This document shows positions 29,111 to 37,096 of a stretch of DNA of 64,000 bases, piece by piece (within the stretch, counting starts at the first letter, position 1; every line of letters begins with the position of its first letter). The notes below the pieces were generated by a model. The model was given only the letters and a program-made list of their open reading frames with translations, ran no database searches and was not told where the DNA came from. Origin of the DNA: Mycolicibacterium frederiksbergense (GTDB taxonomy: Bacteria > Actinomycetota > Actinomycetes > Mycobacteriales > Mycobacteriaceae); the NCBI RefSeq assembly GCF_029893345.1, contig NZ_JARXVE010000001.1, forward strand, positions 62,001 through 126,000, read 5' to 3'. The translations under genes were made by a program, and so were the position numbers.

Positions 29111-29835
29111 GATGCGTACGCCTGCACCATCTGTTCCTGCGCCACTTGCCACAACCGGTAGCCGAGCATCGCGTGGCTCTCCTGGATGCGGTGAATGCTC
29201 TGGCTGTGCACGGTGAAGCAGAAGTCCAAACCATCGGGTTCCCCGCACATGGCGGCCATACGTCCGCCGTCGTGTCCGGAGAATCCGATGGTGAGGACGC
29301 CGCGCTGGCCGGCCTCGGCGATCGCCGTCATGAGATCTTCGGAGTTGCCCGACGTCGACAGTGCGATGGCGACATCGCGATCGCGGGCGTGGGCGATGAT
29401 CTGGCGTTTGAAGATCAGCTCGAAACCCACGTCATTGCCCAACGCGGTGACCACCGCCTCGTCGGCGGCCAGCGACCAGGCCGCCACCGGCCTGCCGACC
29501 GCGGGCCGGCTGAACAGCGAGGCCAGTGTTGCGGCATCGGTGGAACTTCCACCGTTGCCCAGGGTGTAGAGCCGCCCGCCGCGCAGGAACCGGTCAGCCA
29601 TCGCGGTGCCCGCCGCGGTCAGGGCCGCGTCGTACTCTTGTAGCGATTCCTGTTGCAGCCGGGCGCTTTCGGTGGCCTTGCCGCGTGCGGAGGCGGCCAG
29701 GTCATCGAGCAGCGCCCGGACGTCGGTCTCCTCGGATTCGATGAACGGGTACAGGAAGCCGGTGCTCTCGGAGCCAGGCCCAGACCCAGGCCCGGAATCA
29801 GGCCCAGCACCGGGTCCAGTGATGTTTTGGGTCAT
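29107..29835 (-). CDS. SIS-domain (GmhA-like) hydrogenase-operon protein
   Basis: This 242-residue protein has a phosphoheptose-isomerase-type SIS domain: YTLGNGGSSTDAATLASLFS, then IALSTSGNSEDLMTAIAEA and GVLTIGFSGHDGG. GmhA homologues recur in actinobacterial group 1h hydrogenase operons. No heptose pathway is evident here, so it probably has an adapted role in maturation. The N-terminus (residues 8-25) is a Gly/Pro/Ser low-complexity stretch from imperfectly repeated DNA near 29770-29820. ATG at 29835; the stop overlaps hypE (ATGA) and the previous gene ends 4 bp upstream. Confidence 0.85.
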   Translation of the reverse strand: MTQNITGPGAGPDSGPGSGPGSESTGFLYPFIESEETDVRALLDDLAASARGKATESARLQQESLQEYDAALTAAGTAMADRFLRGGRLYTLGNGGSSTDAATLASLFSRPAVGRPVAAWSLAADEAVVTALGNDVGFELIFKRQIIAHARDRDVAIALSTSGNSEDLMTAIAEAGQRGVLTIGFSGHDGGRMAAMCGEPDGLDFCFTVHSQSIHRIQESHAMLGYRLWQVAQEQMVQAYAS

Positions 29836-29839
29836 CGGT

Positions 29840-30571
29840 TCACCTGCCTTGTTCCGCCAGTGCGATTGCCGTGCCCGCATGCACCAGGATCAGGTCGTTG
29901 ACCGTGACCCGATCGAGCATCGCGGTGTCCACCCACTCCTCGCCGGCAGCACTTCGGACCAGTGCCCGCCCATCGATATCGGTGGGGGCCATGACGACTT
30001 CGGCCAGACGTCCTTCGTCGCTACAGGTGACGCAGGGCGTCCCGGCGTCGTCGAGGTCGGGTCTCAACAGCCCCGGGTGTTCGAAGCACACATGGGTGAG
30101 CTCCCACAACAGGTGGTAGAGCAGGACGAACCGGCCGGTGGAGGGCACCATCGGGTTATCGGAATCGACCCACAGGATGTGGTGGGCGGCGCCGGCCGGC
30201 GGGCGGGGGCCGCAGCCGATCCACAACGTGGTGACGCCCCAGGCGGCGGCCCGCCGCATGGCGTCGACCGCAGCGGGCTGGTCGGCCGAGGCCACGGCCA
30301 GGAACAGGTCGCCGGGCTGACTGGCCACCCTGGCCTGAGCCACCGGATCGGGCTCGACCAGCGCGACCGAGGGCAACGCACGCTTGCCGACGATCACCGG
30401 ATGGACGAATTCGACGGCGACATGGTGGGCGTGCGGTTCCCATTGGGGCGCAATCACCCAGAGTGTGGCGCCGTCGTGGAACTTGCGGGCCATGTCGAGC
30501 GCTGCCGCGGCCAGATCGGCGGATAGATCCGTGTCGATGAAGGGCACGCCCGGTTGTGTTGTGAGGGTCAT
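29840..30571 (-). CDS. SIS-like/HypC-like fusion hydrogenase protein
   Basis: This encodes 243 residues. The first 160 look like a degenerate SIS fold (LFLAVASADQPAAVDAMRRA, WGVTTLWIGCGP). The last 75 resemble HypC/HupF (CVTCSDEGRLAEVVMAPTDI, then VNDLILVHAGTAIAL). The HypC N-terminal Met-Cys is replaced by an internal CVTCSDEG pair, as in HupF-like proteins. It is thus a third HypC-like partner in the operon. ATG at 30571 overlaps the DUF6390 gene stop, and the true SIS gene follows after 4 bp. A scaffold combining both neighbours' functions is inferred. Confidence 0.72.
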   Translation of the reverse strand: MTLTTQPGVPFIDTDLSADLAAAALDMARKFHDGATLWVIAPQWEPHAHHVAVEFVHPVIVGKRALPSVALVEPDPVAQARVASQPGDLFLAVASADQPAAVDAMRRAAAWGVTTLWIGCGPRPPAGAAHHILWVDSDNPMVPSTGRFVLLYHLLWELTHVCFEHPGLLRPDLDDAGTPCVTCSDEGRLAEVVMAPTDIDGRALVRSAAGEEWVDTAMLDRVTVNDLILVHAGTAIALAEQGR

Positions 30572-31305
30572 TGTCGACCTCCCTTGTTCACCAGGTCGAG
30601 TGTGGCGCGGGTGGCGTCGGCCAGCGCCGAGGTCTCTTCGGGCGTCAACGTGTCACACACCCAATCCCAGTGCGCGGACACGGTGTCACCCGGCGTGGGC
30701 ACGGTTGTCAGGGAGTGCCCGTCCCTACTCCAGCGGACCCGTTCGGCGACGGCGTCGCCGATCGTGAGACGGCTGCCGTCCAGTACCAACGGGCAGGACT
30801 CGATCATCACGTGCTCGTCGGCGACAGCCGTGACTGTGCCCCAACGGATCCGGCAGTTCTGCAGCACCTGCAGCGCGGTGTCCGGTGCCCGGTCCAGGAA
30901 CCGGATCCACGGGTAGACGACCAACACGTGGAAGCTGTGGTGCGCCAGTATGGTACGGGCGGGGGTCACCTCGTCGAGCAACCCGGTCACCTGGCCCTGG
31001 AACGCCGTGCGCAGCTGGGTCAGCAAAAGCGCCGGATCGACCCGGTCCAGCAGCTGCCCGCCGACCCAGTAGCCGCGCACCACCTCGGCGGCCAGCGGGT
31101 CGGTGCCGCCTGCCTCGGCAAGGGCATGCAGGTAGGGCCACGCGCCGTCGAATTCCGTTGCGTGTGAGGCGATCACGGCCGGATCCCGGCTGGGCGGCAA
31201 TGCCGGATCCGTCGGCCCGCAGTACCCGAGTTCATTGGGCGGGAATGCATACCGGGCGAACAGCCGGTAGCCGGCGGGCAGGGGCTGGGTCGGAAGTGTG
31301 GTCAT
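30568..31305 (-). CDS. Hydrogenase-linked protein, DUF6390-like
   Basis: This encodes 245 residues with no membrane segment. The N-terminus is distinctive (GYRLFARYAFPPNELGYCGP), a helical middle follows (LLTQLRTAFQGQVTGLLDEV), and the C-terminal part has WDWVCDTLTPEE. It resembles a family (DUF6390) that I know only from actinobacterial hydrogenase operons. ATG at 31305 is 4 bp after hypF, and the stop overlaps the next gene (ATGA). Function unknown; position among hyp genes argues for maturation or assembly. The family name is from memory, not a search. Confidence 0.65.
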   Translation of the reverse strand: MTTLPTQPLPAGYRLFARYAFPPNELGYCGPTDPALPPSRDPAVIASHATEFDGAWPYLHALAEAGGTDPLAAEVVRGYWVGGQLLDRVDPALLLTQLRTAFQGQVTGLLDEVTPARTILAHHSFHVLVVYPWIRFLDRAPDTALQVLQNCRIRWGTVTAVADEHVMIESCPLVLDGSRLTIGDAVAERVRWSRDGHSLTTVPTPGDTVSAHWDWVCDTLTPEETSALADATRATLDLVNKGGRQ

Positions 31306-31309
31306 CGCC

Positions 31310-33595
31310 TCACCCCGCATTCCCGACCAGCAACTGGCCCAAGGCGATACCACCGTCATTCGGCGGCACTTGCCGGTGCGTGATCACTCGGAAACCCCTG
31401 TCGCGCAATCCGGTCAGCGTCCGGCGCAGCAGCAGAACATTCTGGAATACCCCGCCGGACAACGCCACCGGCTGCGCCGGGGCCGCCAGGTCACCCGCCA
31501 GCTCGATGATGAGTTCGGCGACCGCGCGGTGGAATCGAGCACCGATCACCGCCGGTGTCACACCGGCGCGAAGGTCATCGACGATCGCGGCGAGTACCGG
31601 GGCCGCGGCGATGCGGACCGGCGCCGGGCCTGCGGTGAGTTCGAAGGTGTATCGGCGAGCGCCCGGGGCAGTGTCGCGTGAGATTCCCTCCAGTTCGATG
31701 GCGGCCTGGGCCTCATAAGCCACCATTTGCCGGACCCCGATCAACGCCGATACCGCGTCGAACAACCGGCCCATGCTCGAGGTCGGGATACAGCCGGTGC
31801 CGGTTGCCAGCTGGTGCGCCAGGGCCCGGCGTTCGTCGTCCGGGCACGCCCGGACCGGCGGCAGATTGTGATCCCACGGCAGCCCGGCCGCCCACAGGTG
31901 TGACAGCGCCATCCGATAGGGGCGCAGCACACTCACGTCGCCGCCGGCCATCGGCACCTGCGCGAGGTGCGCAACCCGCTGGAAACCCTTGTAGTCGGCC
32001 AGCAGCACCTCGCCGCCCCACACGGTGCCGTCGGGGCCGTATCCGGTTCCGTCGAAGGCGAATCCGAGCACCTGCTGGGTTCCGTCCATACCGTGTTCGG
32101 CCATCACCGCCGCGATATGGGCATGGTGATGTTGGACGGTGCGCACCGGGCTCACCGGACCGTTGCGATGTGCCCAGTCGCTGGACCGGTACCCCGGATG
32201 CGCATCGCAGACCAGGGTGTCGGGTTCGACACCGGTCAGCGACTGCAGGTGGTGCACCGCCCGCTCGAATGCCGACAGCGTGGCCAGGCTGTCCATATCG
32301 CCGATATAGGCGCTCAGCCAGGCGTACTTGTGCTCGGCCACGGCGATGGTGTTCTTGAGATCGGCGCCCACCGCCAGCGTGGGCGGCACCGCGACCGGCA
32401 GCGCCACCGGCAGCGGCGCGTAGCCCCGGGATCTGCGGATGGCCAACTCCTCGCCGTCGGCGACCCGGACCACCGAGTCGTCACACGGCACCAGGATCTC
32501 GCGGTCGTGCATCAGCCATGCGTCGGCGATCTGCGACAGCCGTTGCAGCGCAACGTCATCGGAGAAGCAGATCGGCTCCCCGCTGCGGTTGGCCGAGGTC
32601 ATCACCAGCACGGCCGGACCGGGCGCATCGCCGGGCAACCCGAACAACAGGGTGTGCAGCGGCGTGTAGGCGAGCAGGACGCCGAGGTCGGGGTTGCGTG
32701 GCGCAACCGATTCGACGACCGGCGCACCGGGCAACCGGGGCATCAGCACGATGGGCCGCTGCGGGCCGCACAGCAGGCGGGCCGCAGTGTCGTCGACGTC
32801 GGCGATCGCGTGCGCCGCGGCCAGATCGGGCACCATCACCGCGAACGGCTTGTCGCCGCGGCGCTTACGTCGCCGAAGCTCGGTGACCGCGGCGGCGTTG
32901 CCCGCATCGCAGGCCAGGTGATAGCCGCCGATGCCTTTGACCGCGAGGATGGCTCCGTCGGCCAGCAGCTGCCTGGCGCGCCGCAGCCCGGCTTCACCGG
33001 TGAGCACACCGGCACCGTCCTGCAACCGCAGCGTCGGGCCGCAGTGCGGGCAGCACACCGGCTGGGCGTGGAAGCGCCGGTCGGCGGGGTCACCGTATTC
33101 GCGTGCGCAATCGGCGCACATCGCGAACCTCGCCATCGTGGTGGCGTCGCGGTCGTAGGGCAGCGACGCGATGATGGTGAACCGCGGCCCGCAGTTGGTG
33201 CAGTTGATGAAGGCGTGACGATACCGACGATTCGTCGGATCACGTTGCTCAGCAGTGCATTCCCGGCACATCGCCACATCGGGAGAGGCCAGCGTGCGTC
33301 CACCGCCGACCCGGGACGTATCGGCGATCGTGAATCCGGTGCCGCCCGAGACCGGAATCGGCTCAGCATCGATGGATTCGATCACCGCCAGAGGGGGCGG
33401 GTCGCTGCGCAGCCGATGTAGGAAGGTGTCGAGAGCGCCGGTCTCACCTTCGATCTCGATCAGGGCGCCGGAACTGTCGTTGCGGACGCAGCCGGTCAGA
33501 CCGAGCGCGGCCGCGGTGGTATAGACGAACGGCCGGAAGCCCACGCCCTGGACGACTCCATGCACGCCGATGCGCAGTCGGCGTCGAGCGGTCAT
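31310..33595 (-). CDS. hypF: Carbamoyltransferase HypF
   Basis: HypF turns carbamoyl phosphate into carbamoyl-AMP and passes it to HypE for cyanide synthesis. The 761-residue protein has all parts. An acylphosphatase domain comes first (RIGVHGVVQGVGFRPFVY, 8-25). Two zinc fingers follow at about 110-190 (CRECTAEQ, NCTNCGPRF, CADCAREYG, CCPHCGP), then a YrdC-like domain at about 200-380. The Kae1-like domain has HHHAHIAAVMAEHG near residue 488. ATG at 33595 overlaps the hypC copy 2 stop. Length is normal. Confidence 0.96.
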   Translation of the reverse strand: MTARRRLRIGVHGVVQGVGFRPFVYTTAAALGLTGCVRNDSSGALIEIEGETGALDTFLHRLRSDPPPLAVIESIDAEPIPVSGGTGFTIADTSRVGGGRTLASPDVAMCRECTAEQRDPTNRRYRHAFINCTNCGPRFTIIASLPYDRDATTMARFAMCADCAREYGDPADRRFHAQPVCCPHCGPTLRLQDGAGVLTGEAGLRRARQLLADGAILAVKGIGGYHLACDAGNAAAVTELRRRKRRGDKPFAVMVPDLAAAHAIADVDDTAARLLCGPQRPIVLMPRLPGAPVVESVAPRNPDLGVLLAYTPLHTLLFGLPGDAPGPAVLVMTSANRSGEPICFSDDVALQRLSQIADAWLMHDREILVPCDDSVVRVADGEELAIRRSRGYAPLPVALPVAVPPTLAVGADLKNTIAVAEHKYAWLSAYIGDMDSLATLSAFERAVHHLQSLTGVEPDTLVCDAHPGYRSSDWAHRNGPVSPVRTVQHHHAHIAAVMAEHGMDGTQQVLGFAFDGTGYGPDGTVWGGEVLLADYKGFQRVAHLAQVPMAGGDVSVLRPYRMALSHLWAAGLPWDHNLPPVRACPDDERRALAHQLATGTGCIPTSSMGRLFDAVSALIGVRQMVAYEAQAAIELEGISRDTAPGARRYTFELTAGPAPVRIAAAPVLAAIVDDLRAGVTPAVIGARFHRAVAELIIELAGDLAAPAQPVALSGGVFQNVLLLRRTLTGLRDRGFRVITHRQVPPNDGGIALGQLLVGNAG

Positions 33596-33846
33596 GGTGG
33601 CGCCCCCGGATCGCGTCCCCGGCCCAGCAGCTCCAGGCCCCGCATGGCGGCCTCGGCGCCGGCGCGGTCAGTCTTCTCGACGGCGAAACCCATGTGGATG
33701 ATCACCCAGTCGCCGGGGGAGAAGGTCTCATCGGGCAGCATGCCGATATTGACCTTGCGGTGCTCGCCCGCGACGTCGACGAGCGCAAGCTGGTTGCCGT
33801 ACCCGTCCAGCATTCGGACCACCTGCCCCGGGATTCCCAGACACAT
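33592..33846 (-). CDS. hypC: HypC chaperone, copy 2
   Basis: This 84-residue protein starts MCLGIPGQVVRMLDGYGNQL, with Cys2 intact and the core VNIGMLPDETFSPGDWVIIHMGFAVEK. It ends in a short Gly/Pro tail. It sits between the maturation protease (3 bp) and hypF (4-bp ATGA overlap). Having both this and the copy next to hypD suggests that one serves the HypD iron-loading step and one the large-subunit precursor, as with HypC/HybG pairs in other bacteria. That division is inference. Confidence 0.93.
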   Translation of the reverse strand: MCLGIPGQVVRMLDGYGNQLALVDVAGEHRKVNIGMLPDETFSPGDWVIIHMGFAVEKTDRAGAEAAMRGLELLGRGRDPGAPP

Positions 33847-33849
33847 GCG

Positions 33850-34335
33850 TCAACCCTCCTTAACCGCGGTCGAGAGTTGTGCCACGGCAGCTTCCACCGC
33901 CGCCACGGCATCGGGAACAGCGGCCGCGACGGCCTCCGAGAGCCCGATGCCGTCCGCGACGCTGGCCACCTCGCAACCGATCACGACGGTGTAGGGCGGA
34001 GCGCCCCCCAGCGCTCGCAGGCTTGCGAACACCGCCGCCGGATCCATTGCGTGCGCATCCAGACCGGAAGCGCTCGAAAGGCTTTCGCGATCGGCTTCGA
34101 ACACGTGCAGCGCGCCGGGCCGGTCCCGGCAGGGCAACGCATCGATGAGCACCAGCGAATCCCAGCCGTCAAGCAGATCGTAGGCCAGGTGCACGCCCCG
34201 GATTCCGTAGTCGCACAGCCGAACACCGGGACCCGCGAGGTGCGCAGGCAAACGCCGCATCACCTCGGGACCGAATCCGTCGTCGCCGAGGAAGATGTTG
34301 CCGATGCCGGCCACCAGAACTGAAGACGTAATCAA
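33850..34335 (-). CDS. Hydrogenase maturation endopeptidase (HyaD/HybD type)
   Basis: This 161-residue protease removes the C-terminal peptide of the hydrogenase large subunit after nickel insertion. The GIGNIFLGDDGFGPEV motif holds the first nickel-binding acidic residue. The second (LVLIDALPC) and a later His complete the usual set. The start is a TTG at 34335 (MITSSVLVAGIGN); no ATG or GTG fits before the motif. Its target is presumably HhyL, whose precursor carries a 22-residue tail after the DPCLPCGVH motif. Confidence 0.9.
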   Translation of the reverse strand: MITSSVLVAGIGNIFLGDDGFGPEVMRRLPAHLAGPGVRLCDYGIRGVHLAYDLLDGWDSLVLIDALPCRDRPGALHVFEADRESLSSASGLDAHAMDPAAVFASLRALGGAPPYTVVIGCEVASVADGIGLSEAVAAAVPDAVAAVEAAVAQLSTAVKEG

Positions 34336-34347
34336 ACCCCCAAGCCG

Positions 34348-34467
34348 CTACATGCGCCGCATCTTCAGGTAGCGCCGCGCGTCGGGGATAGACCGGACCC
34401 CGACCGTTACCCCGGCGACCACGACCGCCGCGACGGCTATGACAGCGATCCAACCCACAACTTGCAT
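34348..34467 (-). CDS. 39-residue single-helix membrane protein
   Basis: This short gene is easily missed. From ATG at 34467 it encodes 39 residues: MQVVGWIAVIAVAAVVVAGV begins one membrane helix, and a basic tail follows (SIPDARRYLKMRRM). A strong AGGAG ribosome binding site lies 6 nt before the ATG. It fits exactly between its neighbours, 12 bp from each, in the hydrogenase operon. It resembles DUF6893-type small proteins ending in MRRM (from memory). A membrane anchor or assembly factor for the otherwise soluble HhySL complex is a reasonable guess. Confidence 0.72.
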   Translation of the reverse strand: MQVVGWIAVIAVAAVVVAGVTVGVRSIPDARRYLKMRRM

Positions 34468-34479
34468 CTCGAACTCCTC

Positions 34480-35799
34480 TCACTGCGGTAGCGGTTCGAC
34501 TTCGTCGGCGGCGAAGTACAGGTAGCGGCCGTACCAGTCGTGCAGATCGGCCGCCGGGTCGTCATCGAGTACGACACCGATATGCCGTTCGCCCTCGACG
34601 TCTTCGTGTACGGAGGCCACCTGGGCGGTGCGGCCGGCGAAGAAGATGTCTTGAGCGTCGGCACGGCGGGACGGGTGCAACCGCACCCGGCTGCCGCGAC
34701 AGACCCGCACCCCGTTGATCAGAACCGCATCGACGCCGGGATCCACCGCCTTGTCGGCCAGGGGATCCCACCAGTCGATACCGTCGGGAATCTGCGGAAT
34801 CAAGCCGGGCGCCGCGGCATGTGGGTCGCGTAGCACCCCGTGCAGATCCAGCATCGCCTCCGGTGACAACGAGTCACACCGGTCGATGATCGCGGCCGCC
34901 CGGGGATCGGTGGCACGGGCGCTGGTCTTTTCCTCGTCGGTCATCGTCATGACCCGCAGGGTCAGGATTTCGTCGATCTCGCATGCGTCGTAGAGGTCGC
35001 CCGGGCTCTGTTCGGCGATCTCCGGATGGTCGTAGAGGATGATCGGCGAAACCAGCATCAGGTCACGTGTACCGGGCGGCCCGGCCAGCACCGGGAAGCA
35101 CCGGTGCCGCCGGCAGCGTGACGCCGCTGCGGCGGCCGACTCGTCGGGGTCCAGCAGCGAGACGAACTCACCGTCGGTCACCTCGATGATCAGGTGGGCG
35201 CCGAGGAAAGACACCGCGATCGCGTCGTCCTTGTCACGGGCGGGTGCGGCACAGTTGCGCACCGTCACCGTGAGCCGGACCAGGCCGTCGTCGGATTCGG
35301 CTCCGATCGCGAACTCGCCGACCAAGTTGCGGCGGCGGCGGACGAGCCGGCCACCGTCGACGCGTTCGCTGTCGGTGCGCGAACCGATCACGATGGGTTG
35401 CGTCCGCGGTGTCCTCAAGTCGGCGACATCGAAGGGGCCGAAGGTGATGTGGCGCGGTACCGCCTCGTCCCAGCTCAGCCAGGACCGCGTTCCGGCGATC
35501 AGTTCGTCGACCGGCTCGAAGGTGCCGTCGTCGCGGCGGCGTTCGGCGATTCGGCGTTGCAGCTGCAGGAAGCGGACCAGAACCGAGACCCGCGGGTGCT
35601 CGTGCCCACGCAGCAGAAGTTGGGCCGACAGCGAGCTGTCCTCGCCGATGCCGGACCGTTCGGCATCGGTCGGGCCGAGCACACCGAACTGCCAGCGGCA
35701 CTGATTCTTGGCCGAATTCGCCCGGTACGGGTAGAGCAAATAGCCCTCATAGAGGACGGCATCGGCGACCGCGAGGACCCGGTCCAATCGGCGGTTCAT
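34480..35799 (-). CDS. Hydrogenase-operon protein of unknown function (439 aa)
   Basis: This encodes 439 soluble residues. The N-terminal segment DAVLYEGYLLYPYRANSAKN is followed by beta-rich sequence (VVGEFAIGAESDDGLVRLTV-like strands) and a long middle around LAGPPGTRDLMLVSPIILYD. The acidic C-terminus is VVLDDDPAADLHDWYGRYLY. I recognise it only as a protein that accompanies group 1h hydrogenases. ATG at 35799 overlaps the DUF6084 gene stop (ATGA), and its own stop is 12 bp before the 39-residue gene. A structural or assembly role is likely. Confidence 0.65.
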   Translation of the reverse strand: MNRRLDRVLAVADAVLYEGYLLYPYRANSAKNQCRWQFGVLGPTDAERSGIGEDSSLSAQLLLRGHEHPRVSVLVRFLQLQRRIAERRRDDGTFEPVDELIAGTRSWLSWDEAVPRHITFGPFDVADLRTPRTQPIVIGSRTDSERVDGGRLVRRRRNLVGEFAIGAESDDGLVRLTVTVRNCAAPARDKDDAIAVSFLGAHLIIEVTDGEFVSLLDPDESAAAAASRCRRHRCFPVLAGPPGTRDLMLVSPIILYDHPEIAEQSPGDLYDACEIDEILTLRVMTMTDEEKTSARATDPRAAAIIDRCDSLSPEAMLDLHGVLRDPHAAAPGLIPQIPDGIDWWDPLADKAVDPGVDAVLINGVRVCRGSRVRLHPSRRADAQDIFFAGRTAQVASVHEDVEGERHIGVVLDDDPAADLHDWYGRYLYFAADEVEPLPQ

Positions 35800-36467
35800 C
35801 GGAGATCCTGCCGGGCCAACAGGGTGTCGATCGCTTCGTCGAACGACAGCATGCCGCACCGGGTCTTGTACGCAGCCAGCTCGTCGAGGGTGTCGCGGCC
35901 GAGCCGCAGCCAGCCGGTATTGGGGAAGTAGTGTGCCATCAGCTGCTGCCACACCGCGACCGGCATGTCGAACTGGTCCTCGCGGTCCCAGGGAATCTGT
36001 TGGACCGCGAATCCACGGCTACCGGAGCTGAAAACGGTGCCACTGAACAAAAACCGCAGCGGAACTGAGCCGCCGCGCAGGGCATGCAGGTACTTCGCCG
36101 CCGCGACCTCGAAGTCGTAGGTGACGGTCAGCGGGAGCTCGGCCTCGGTGCTGCCGACGAATCCGGGCACCATCGCGGTGCAGTGCTGCCACAGGAAGGT
36201 CCGCTGCGTCGTAGCCCAGCGTTCCCGCGGCCCGAACAGATCGAGCACCCCGGCGGCTTCCTCGTCGGTATAGCCGCGTCGTGCCGGTTCGATGCGGACC
36301 TGGCAACGCAACGCGATTGCCTGCACCGGGGTTTCGCCGACGGCCGCCACCCCGATCCGGGCGGACAGGATCGGGGACACCGCATACGGTTCGGGCGCGA
36401 TGTCGAGGACCGCGAACGTGACGTCGGTCGAGGCCGTGACGTCCGGGCTGGCGCTCGGGCTGGTCAT
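35796..36467 (-). CDS. Hydrogenase-linked DUF6084-like protein
   Basis: This encodes 223 residues. A beta-sandwich-like core (ALRCQVRIEPARRGYTDEEA; LPLTVTYDFEVAAAKYLHAL) and a conserved WDREDQFDMPVAVWQQLM stretch resemble the DUF6084 family of group 1h hydrogenase operons. A typical C-terminal ending follows (FPNTGWLRLGRDTLDELAAY). ATG at 36467 overlaps the DUF5947 gene stop and its stop overlaps the 439-residue gene start, so four successive genes are translationally coupled. Function unknown; the family name is from memory. Confidence 0.68.
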   Translation of the reverse strand: MTSPSASPDVTASTDVTFAVLDIAPEPYAVSPILSARIGVAAVGETPVQAIALRCQVRIEPARRGYTDEEAAGVLDLFGPRERWATTQRTFLWQHCTAMVPGFVGSTEAELPLTVTYDFEVAAAKYLHALRGGSVPLRFLFSGTVFSSGSRGFAVQQIPWDREDQFDMPVAVWQQLMAHYFPNTGWLRLGRDTLDELAAYKTRCGMLSFDEAIDTLLARQDLR

Positions 36468-37096
36468 CTCGTCACCACCGTGCTGCGGTCGGCGAGGCTG
36501 CCGAAGAATTCCTCGACGTAGTCGCGCACGTCCTGGCCGCCGTCGAATCCGCGCCACAACATCCGCAGCCGTCCGACGAACTCGTAGCAGGCGTCGATGG
36601 GCACCAAATAGCCCGCAGGCGAACATGTTTCGTCTTCAGGGATGTGAACCAGCAAGGCTTCGGTGTCCTCGGCGAGCAGGTCCACCCGGGGGTCGGCACG
36701 TGCGACGATCGCCCAGGCGTCTACATCCAGTTCGGATTCGGTTGCCCCAGCCGGGCCGGGATAGAACGCCACCGCACGTCCCAGCATCGAGTTCCGGAAG
36801 AAGAACGCCAGACCCACCGGGATCTGCAGTGCCTCCCATTCCCGCCGGCCCAGGGCGAAATCGGCCAACCGCAGGTACCGGTCGCCGACCGCGCGGTAGC
36901 GCAGCTCGGCATGGGTGTCGGTGAACAGCAGGTAGCAGCCTCGGCACACGCACATCAGTTGGCGGCCTGCAACATTGACCACGTGCTGGTGCGGTTCGGC
37001 GATGGGTTCGGCACACATCTCGCACCGCTGGCCGTCTGGCGCGGGGGCGGCCGTGGTGGCGCGGATGCGGGCCAGCACCTCGAGGGGGCCGGTCAC
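36464..37096 (-). CDS. Hydrogenase-linked DUF5947-like protein with CxxC pairs
   Basis: This encodes 210 residues from GTG at 37096. The N-terminal RCEMCAEPIAEPHQHVV and LMCVCRGCYLLF contain CxxC-type pairs that could hold zinc or an Fe-S cluster. A helical region and FVGRLRMLWRGFDGGQDVRD follow. This matches the DUF5947 pattern of actinobacterial hydrogenase operons. The start overlaps the NifU/Rieske-like gene (GTGA) and the stop overlaps the DUF6084 gene. With the relay protein upstream, an electron-transfer or cluster-delivery role is plausible but unproven. Confidence 0.7.
   Translation of the reverse strand: MTGPLEVLARIRATTAAPAPDGQRCEMCAEPIAEPHQHVVNVAGRQLMCVCRGCYLLFTDTHAELRYRAVGDRYLRLADFALGRREWEALQIPVGLAFFFRNSMLGRAVAFYPGPAGATESELDVDAWAIVARADPRVDLLAEDTEALLVHIPEDETCSPAGYLVPIDACYEFVGRLRMLWRGFDGGQDVRDYVEEFFGSLADRSTVVTR

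Noticed and set aside
29110..29248. Longer HypE start at 29248
   Set aside because: The extra codons overlap the SIS-domain gene in another frame, and the ATG at 29110 makes the expected ATGA coupling.
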